A stretch of 64,000 bases of DNA from Mediterranea sp. An20 (GTDB taxonomy: Bacteria > Bacteroidota > Bacteroidia > Bacteroidales > Bacteroidaceae). Shown here piece by piece: positions 58,906-64,000 of this stretch; the stretch's first letter is position 1, and each line of letters starts with the position of its first letter. Both the position numbers and the translations under genes were made by a program. Location: NCBI RefSeq assembly GCF_002160055.1, contig NZ_NFJV01000011.1, forward strand, positions 1 to 64,000. Direction: 5' to 3'. The notes under the pieces are model-generated. The model made no database searches and was not told the origin of the DNA. It saw nothing but the letters and a program-made list of their open reading frames with translations.

Positions 58906-60054
58906 TTATTTGATTTTTAATCCCGGGATAAGCGGAGTGGTATCTATCAGCTCCAGATTTTCGACCATCTTCAGCGTGTCTTGCTTGTATTTCCGGAAGT
59001 GAGGTGTTTTCAGGTGGTTCTCGTATGCGGTACGGTCGGCATAGATTTCGAGAATAGTAATCTTGTTGGGTACCTCCTTTTCGGCCACGGCATAAAGAGT
59101 GAGTACGCCCGGTTCAATCCGCAGGGAGGCTTCAATCTCTTCTTTCAGACAAGCGTTGTAAGCTTTCAACTGGGTAGGGTCGACGGTAATCTTTGAGAGG
59201 CGCACCAGGTTGTTCTCGGCAGGGACGCTTCCTGTGTACGCCTGTTTGATGATGCGCAACGCTTTGATGGCAGCAGGGAAACCGATATAGGGCAGGCACT
59301 GGATGACTGCGGCGGTCAGCACTTCAGGGGTGTTGCCCGCATTGATGTTGCCGTAATAGTGTGACTGTAGCTGGCTTTCGGCCTCCAAGGTTGTCAGTAC
59401 ACAATATCCGAGCAGTTCGCGCGTTTTCAGGTCGAGCGCCCCGCGACTGTAGATTTCGCCAAAGAAATAATCCGTGAGAAACTGTTCTACGTCCTCTCCC
59501 AGATTGCCGGGAATGCCTGCCATAACCCCCGATATGCCTCCGGGATAGAGCGTGTCCTGAATGGTCTTGCCTGTCTCGTGGCGGGTTTCTTCCGTCACCA
59601 TGCCCTGTTTTTCCAACGGCAGGGAAATTCCCCGTTCCTTAAATACTTCATTCACCGTGCCCACGGCATTTAACATCTTGGGGAAGCCGATGAACGGAGC
59701 AGTGAGATATATCACCTCGCGTAGTTCTTCAGGAGTGACGCCCACGTTGAGTGCAGCTCCGGCATGGGCTTTCAGCTGCGGGAGGGTCTGCATCGTAGCC
59801 AGGGTGATGCAGGTAATCATTTCGCGTTGCTTCAGGGTAAGTTCCCCGGTTTGAAACACTTCGCCGAAGATAAACTTCTGGAGGATATCCATCATCTCCG
59901 GGTCTGTTCCCTGTCCGGTAAGGGCTTCACCGCCAAACAGGGTATGATAATTCTGTTTACATACTTCAATTCTATCCATATTATGGGTTGTCTGTGCCAT
60001 AGCAGACAGACTGCCTGCCAGTATGATGGCGATTATTCCGATTGCTTTTTTCAT
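58906..60054 (-). CDS. Exported tandem carboxymuconolactone decarboxylase (CMD) domains plus monooxygenase-like domain
   Basis: This 382-residue protein has a signal peptide (KKAIGIIAIILAGSLSAMAQ), then two CMD/AhpD-like domains. The first includes REMITCITLATMQTLPQLKA and PFIGFPKMLNAVGTV. The second includes KTRELLGYCVLTTLEAESQL and LPYIGFPAAIKAL. A C-terminal antibiotic-biosynthesis-monooxygenase-like domain follows (VPNKITILEIYADRTAYENH). A role in peroxide or quinone chemistry in the periplasm is possible but unproven. It is the last gene of a four-gene redox operon (16-bp gap). The start may instead be 60066. Confidence 0.82.
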   Translation of the reverse strand: MKKAIGIIAIILAGSLSAMAQTTHNMDRIEVCKQNYHTLFGGEALTGQGTDPEMMDILQKFIFGEVFQTGELTLKQREMITCITLATMQTLPQLKAHAGAALNVGVTPEELREVIYLTAPFIGFPKMLNAVGTVNEVFKERGISLPLEKQGMVTEETRHETGKTIQDTLYPGGISGVMAGIPGNLGEDVEQFLTDYFFGEIYSRGALDLKTRELLGYCVLTTLEAESQLQSHYYGNINAGNTPEVLTAAVIQCLPYIGFPAAIKALRIIKQAYTGSVPAENNLVRLSKITVDPTQLKAYNACLKEEIEASLRIEPGVLTLYAVAEKEVPNKITILEIYADRTAYENHLKTPHFRKYKQDTLKMVENLELIDTTPLIPGLKIK

Positions 60055-60070
60055 TTGTCTGATCATTGGC

Positions 60071-60724
60071 TTATAAACTCTTGCCCATCCGATAGGCCTG
60101 TTGCGGATAATCTGTATTGCGGACACTTCCTGCTGTCCATACTCCCGAAGCCACTACTTCGCCCACGCTTGTCCAGCCGAGATAATCCATCAGCGTATGG
60201 TAATGCACCAGCATTGGCTCCGCTTCTGTACGGGAGGTGTCGGCGTAGGTCATCAGGAAAGCTGCTTTCTTCGGTGCTCCCTTTATCTGACCGTTGATGG
60301 CATAGAAGCGGTCTATCACCCGTTTCATCTGCGCCGAGATGCCGAAGTAATACATCGGTGTGGCGAATACTACCATATCGGCTTCAATAAGATGCGGACG
60401 GAGCTTCAGGAAATCATCTTGGAATATACAAGGTCCGTTCATGCCGCAACGGTTGCAGGCGCGGCACGGCTCTACTTGGTTAAAAGCGCAGTCGAAACGG
60501 AACACTTCGTGCCCTTGCTCTTCCGCTCCTTTTATAAACTGTTCTGCCAGATACGTGGAGTTCCCGTTTTTGCGGGGGCTTCCGGTCAATACTACTATTT
60601 TCATCTTGTTCGTTTTTGATTTGTCATTGCTGATATGGTTGAAAGCCTGCATTAACCCCGTGCCTGCGATGGCAGAGCCCAGGGCGGTCCATACAGACTT
60701 ACGCAGAAATTCTCGTCGTTCCAT
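60071..60724 (-). CDS. Flavodoxin/NADPH-dependent FMN reductase-family protein with twin-arginine-like signal
   Basis: Of its 217 residues, the first part is MERREFLRKSVWTALGSAIA, a twin-arginine-like (RREFLRK) or other signal. The flavodoxin-like fold then starts MKIVVLTGSPRKNGNST, with the FMN phosphate loop. CRACNRCGMNGPCIFQDDF is the cysteine-containing block of iron-sulphur flavoproteins. VVFATPMYYFGISAQMKRVI and a C-terminal region complete the family pattern. An exported flavoprotein is implied, possibly working with the exported CMD protein. If Met41 is used instead, the protein would be cytoplasmic. Confidence 0.85.
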   Translation of the reverse strand: MERREFLRKSVWTALGSAIAGTGLMQAFNHISNDKSKTNKMKIVVLTGSPRKNGNSTYLAEQFIKGAEEQGHEVFRFDCAFNQVEPCRACNRCGMNGPCIFQDDFLKLRPHLIEADMVVFATPMYYFGISAQMKRVIDRFYAINGQIKGAPKKAAFLMTYADTSRTEAEPMLVHYHTLMDYLGWTSVGEVVASGVWTAGSVRNTDYPQQAYRMGKSL

Positions 60725-60736
60725 CAGGTCATCTGG

Positions 60737-61747
<1,011 letters not shown>

Positions 61748-62308
61748 TTATTTCTCCTTTCTGTATTCTTTCCCGAAAGAGGTGCATTTACCGATGGTTT
61801 CGCCTGTGCGCAGATAGGTATAGTTCGGCATCTCAAAGAGCACCGGTTTCAGCTTGTCATAATCGGGCTTCCCTTTCCCGTTCAGGCAGTCTTCGTCTAC
61901 GTAGGTATTCGTTATCTTGCAGATGAAATTGTCGAAAGTCTCCGTTTCGTAGTTGTCCACTACTTCGCATTCCATGACCAGCGGACTTTCGTCGATGACG
62001 GGTGTTCCGGCTTCGCCCCGATGGAACACGAACACATCCGACTTGTCTGTCTTGGCACCGCTTGTACAACCCACATAGTCGGCACGTTCCAGCATCGCCT
62101 CGTTCACCATATTGACGGACACTTTGCCCGACTGCTTCACCCCTTCATTGGTGTAGTGTTTCTTGAACATACTGAGCATGATTTGGTCGTGCCCGATGAT
62201 GCCCACATGGGCGACAAGCAACCAATTCACTTTTCCTTTCACTTCCGTACCCACTACCACGGCAGGGGTGGGGTACAAAGCCAATACATTTCCGATATTC
62301 TTTTTCAT
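61748..62308 (-). CDS. Flavin reductase-family protein
   Basis: This 186-residue FMN-binding split-barrel protein has VVVGTEVKGKVNWLLVAHVG near the N terminus and the flavin-site region ERADYVGCTSGAKTDKSD. ESPLVMECEVVDNYETETFD forms the barrel core. These proteins reduce free or bound flavin, or act as NADPH:flavin oxidoreductases. I start at 62308 (MKKNIGNVLAL). The upstream extension of the frame runs through a repeat. It is the first larger gene of the redox operon. Confidence 0.85.
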   Translation of the reverse strand: MKKNIGNVLALYPTPAVVVGTEVKGKVNWLLVAHVGIIGHDQIMLSMFKKHYTNEGVKQSGKVSVNMVNEAMLERADYVGCTSGAKTDKSDVFVFHRGEAGTPVIDESPLVMECEVVDNYETETFDNFICKITNTYVDEDCLNGKGKPDYDKLKPVLFEMPNYTYLRTGETIGKCTSFGKEYRKEK

Positions 62309-62311
62309 TGT

Positions 62312-62427
62312 TAAGTAAATGTGTAAGATTTGAGTGATACTAAACACAGAGTCGTTTCTTCGACAGAACATTACGGAACTTTGTGTCTCTGTGTTTCACA
62401 TCAATTAAATCTGATTGATAACTTATC
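62312..62427. repeat. Hairpin repeat with ACACAGAG words, family M2, copy 2
   Basis: It begins TAAGTAAATGTG and contains TACTAAACACAGAGTC. AAACACAGAG pairs perfectly with CTCTGTGTTT. The right end is AATCTGATTGATAACTTAT. It is inserted between the small gene and the flavin reductase gene. Confidence 0.65.
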
Positions 62428-62449
62428 TTGATTTTATATCTCATTCAGT

Positions 62450-62668
62450 TTAATCTTTGACGGCTTCATACAGTCCTTTCAGTATTTCTATTTCATTGGA
62501 TTTCAACGGTATGGTAGTCTGAACCGGCAGTTTCAAGACTTCGGTGGAAGTCTTCCCGGAAAGGAAATAATGCAAAAGCTGTTGTGGTGTGACGCTGTAA
62601 CGGTCTGCTATGAAGCACACCGCCTCGTCCGCGTACAGCTCTTCTGGTAATTCTGTTTTCTGTTCCAT
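62450..62668 (-). CDS. Small protein of unknown function
   Basis: This 72-residue, mostly helical, acidic protein (ELYADEAVCFIADRYSVTPQ, QLLHYFLSGKTSTEVLKLPV) has no signal or membrane segment. I do not recognise a family. Support for a real gene comes from a perfect -7 element 24 bp upstream and its position ahead of the redox operon on the same strand. The M2 hairpin lies between it and the next gene. Confidence 0.55.
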   Translation of the reverse strand: MEQKTELPEELYADEAVCFIADRYSVTPQQLLHYFLSGKTSTEVLKLPVQTTIPLKSNEIEILKGLYEAVKD

Positions 62669-62691
62669 TATCTTCTTGTTTTATCTGATGC

Positions 62692-62699
62692 AAAGTTAC
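62692..62699 (-). promoter_or_regulatory. Probable promoter of the small gene and redox operon
   Basis: The minus-strand reading TAACTTTG is an exact -7 match. No -33 box was found, which would suit an activator-dependent promoter facing the divergent AraC-type gene. Confidence 0.5.
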
Positions 62700-62796
62700 A
62701 CCGGAACGATGGAGTCTTTTGTAACCATACGTAGGCAAACTGTACCATTTTTACAGAATTTGCGTATCCGCATAAGTCATTGTCCGTTAAATGCTT

Positions 62797-62804
62797 TATC
62801 TTTG
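62797..62804 (+). promoter_or_regulatory. Probable promoter of the AraC-type gene
   Basis: TATCTTTG is an exact -7 match without a clear -33. Transcription would start near 62810. The ATG at 62827, preceded by GGAG, is therefore the likely start, rather than the ATGs at 62791 or 62815. Confidence 0.5.
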
Positions 62805-62826
62805 TATCGGTTTAATGGAGAGAACG

Positions 62827-63726
62827 ATGAGCAAGATTCTGAAAGTTAGGAATGTCAATGACTATGGCCGTTACCTCGGATGTGCCGAGCGGCATCCGCT
62901 GGTCAGCGTCATAGATTATGCCGAGGTGTCACCCATCCGCCACAGTCTGAACAATTATAGCGTGTACGGGCTGTTCCTGCGGGATGATGCCGAGGTGGAA
63001 CTCGACTACGGTTGCGGCAAATACGATTACAACAAAGGCACGCTGCTTTGTGTGGCTCCGGGACAGGTGGGCGGCAAGGAGGACAACGGCGAGCGGGTGG
63101 CAATTACGGGCTGGGTGTTGCTGTTCCATCCCGACCTGCTGCACGGATTTCCGCTGGAAAGACGCATCCGGGATTATTCTTTCTTCGATTACCGCGTGAA
63201 CGAAGCTTTGCACATGACCGATGAGGAACACGATATTCTTGTTTCGCTGTTCCGCCAGATACGCGAAGAGTTGGACAAGAAACCAGACGGACTTCAGAAC
63301 GCCATCCTCATGAGCTACATCGAACTGACTCTCAACTTTTGCCAACGTTTCTACAACCGCCAGTTCGTTACCCGAAAGATAGAAAACTCAGACATCCTTG
63401 TCCGCTTCGACCATCTGCTTCGCGATTATTTCGAGGATAAACTTCAACTGACCCTCGGCCTGCCCACTGTGCAGTATTGTGCCGACAAGCTCTGTATGTC
63501 ATCCAATTACTTTGGTGATGTCATCAAAAAGACCACGGGCGATACGGCAAGCAACCACATCCGTCGCTTCGTTATCCAGCTTGCCAAGAATTGTCTTGCC
63601 GCCGGGGAAACTGTCACCCAAGTGTCCGACCGTCTCGGTTTTGAGTACTCCCAGCATTTCAGCCGAATGTTTAAGAAACAGGAGGGCATCACTCCGTCGG
63701 AATACTGCCAAAGGCTGCATTCCTGA
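62827..63726 (+). CDS. AraC-family transcriptional regulator
   Basis: This 299-residue protein has an N-terminal cupin-like effector domain (NNYSVYGLFLRDDAEVELDY, CVAPGQVGGKEDNGERVAIT) and a C-terminal double helix-turn-helix at about 200-299. The latter includes LPTVQYCADKLCMSSNYFGD, the second helix GETVTQVSDRLGFEYSQHFS and the family signature RMFKKQEGITPSEYCQ. It is divergent from the redox operon and is the best candidate for its regulator. Its last codons overlap the remnant of an amidohydrolase gene on the other strand. Confidence 0.9.
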   Translation: MSKILKVRNVNDYGRYLGCAERHPLVSVIDYAEVSPIRHSLNNYSVYGLFLRDDAEVELDYGCGKYDYNKGTLLCVAPGQVGGKEDNGERVAITGWVLLFHPDLLHGFPLERRIRDYSFFDYRVNEALHMTDEEHDILVSLFRQIREELDKKPDGLQNAILMSYIELTLNFCQRFYNRQFVTRKIENSDILVRFDHLLRDYFEDKLQLTLGLPTVQYCADKLCMSSNYFGDVIKKTTGDTASNHIRRFVIQLAKNCLAAGETVTQVSDRLGFEYSQHFSRMFKKQEGITPSEYCQRLHS

Positions 63727-63962
63727 TGAACAGACGTTCGGCATTCTTCCACAAAAACAAGTCGGCATATTGGACAAGTTCTTTATCGGAGGCGAGTGTC
63801 TGTTTCAGTCTTTGCAGGTTGGCGTTCAGTACGGCATCGGGCAGGTAAGGATAATCACTATTCGGGTACGATGATGTGGCTGTGCACATCTATCGTCTGC
63901 TGGGCTTTTGCAGAAAGTGCCAGGGCTACCAGCAGCGGGCCTGTAATCCATTGCTTCTTCAT
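63689..63962 (-). pseudogene. Amidohydrolase gene with an internal deletion
   Basis: The start (ATG at 63962) encodes a normal signal peptide and first strand, MKKQWITGPLLVALALSAKA then QQTIDVHSHIIVPE, including the metal-binding HxH. A stop follows at 63858. Shifted by one frame, the sequence continues as NSDYPYLPDAVLNANLQRLK then LASDKELVQYADLFLWKNAE, the usual C-terminal part of this family. Roughly 250 middle residues are missing, assuming a normal length of about 330. It lies next to the redox operon and AraC regulator and was probably part of that region. Confidence 0.75.
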
Positions 63963-64000
63963 TCCCACTTCCTTTGGTTTATTTCAGTGAGAGCGTTACC
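63963..64000. other. Window edge
   Basis: Upstream region of the amidohydrolase remnant. It is too short to interpret. Confidence 0.3.

Overview
This window looks like chromosomal DNA of a gut Bacteroides (order Bacteroidales); I cannot fix the species. The reasons are that the promoters I can find follow the Bacteroides pattern (TTTG, a 19-20 base spacer, then TAnnTTTG), and several proteins belong to families largely confined to this phylum (DUF4270, DUF4834, DUF4836, DUF5687, BF3164-type lipoproteins, a split LysO exporter). No rRNA, tRNA, CRISPR array, prophage or intact insertion sequence was seen.

Layout. 0-8 kb: mscL, guaA, a GH43 lipoprotein, a Crp/Fnr regulator with an EamA transporter, and a rhomboid protease with a TrkH potassium transporter. 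8-15.4 kb: an alpha-glucan locus (debranching enzyme, GT4 glycosyltransferase, GH57 enzyme), facing a GT5 half-protein and a DUF4270 lipoprotein. 16-19 kb: exported phosphoesterase, panC-panD, and a REP-associated transposase with its palindrome both beside and inside the gene. 20-34 kb: housekeeping genes, including a fused NfnAB-like oxidoreductase, a RelE/antitoxin pair, serS, trxA, dnaE, the phosphatidylserine/phosphatidylethanolamine genes psd-pssA, and rplU-rpmA. 34-47.7 kb: a GH95-type fucosidase, a HAD-DUF3667 fusion, a TraB/GumN protein, an ABC exporter with an NlpC/P60 lipoprotein, an M16 protease, a lipid kinase and miaA. 47.7-49.2 kb: a gene-free repeat hotspot with two copies of a candidate small RNA. 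49-56.4 kb: split lysO behind a long structured leader, then a six-gene operon (nucleoside transporter, bifunctional nuclease, rsmE, DUF4836, ABC ATPase, permease). 56.4-57.5 kb: a third small-RNA copy and repeats. 57.5-64 kb: ugd, then a redox operon (flavin reductase, aldo/keto reductase, flavodoxin-like protein, carboxymuconolactone decarboxylase) divergent from an AraC regulator, and an internally deleted amidohydrolase pseudogene.

The most interesting material lies between the genes. (1) A roughly 60-nt RNA unit occurs three times, each with its own promoter and terminator; the terminator stem differs in sequence between copies but keeps its pairing. (2) A degenerate tandem repeat with an exact 22-bp step recurs at seven intergenic sites, four of them between divergent genes. 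(3) lysO has a leader of about 290 nt containing hairpins and a 35-codon open frame. (4) A REP-like palindrome is built into the coding sequence of its own transposase. (5) Two further dispersed families of inverted-repeat elements are present. All gene functions are inferred from recognisable motifs and family knowledge; no database search was run.
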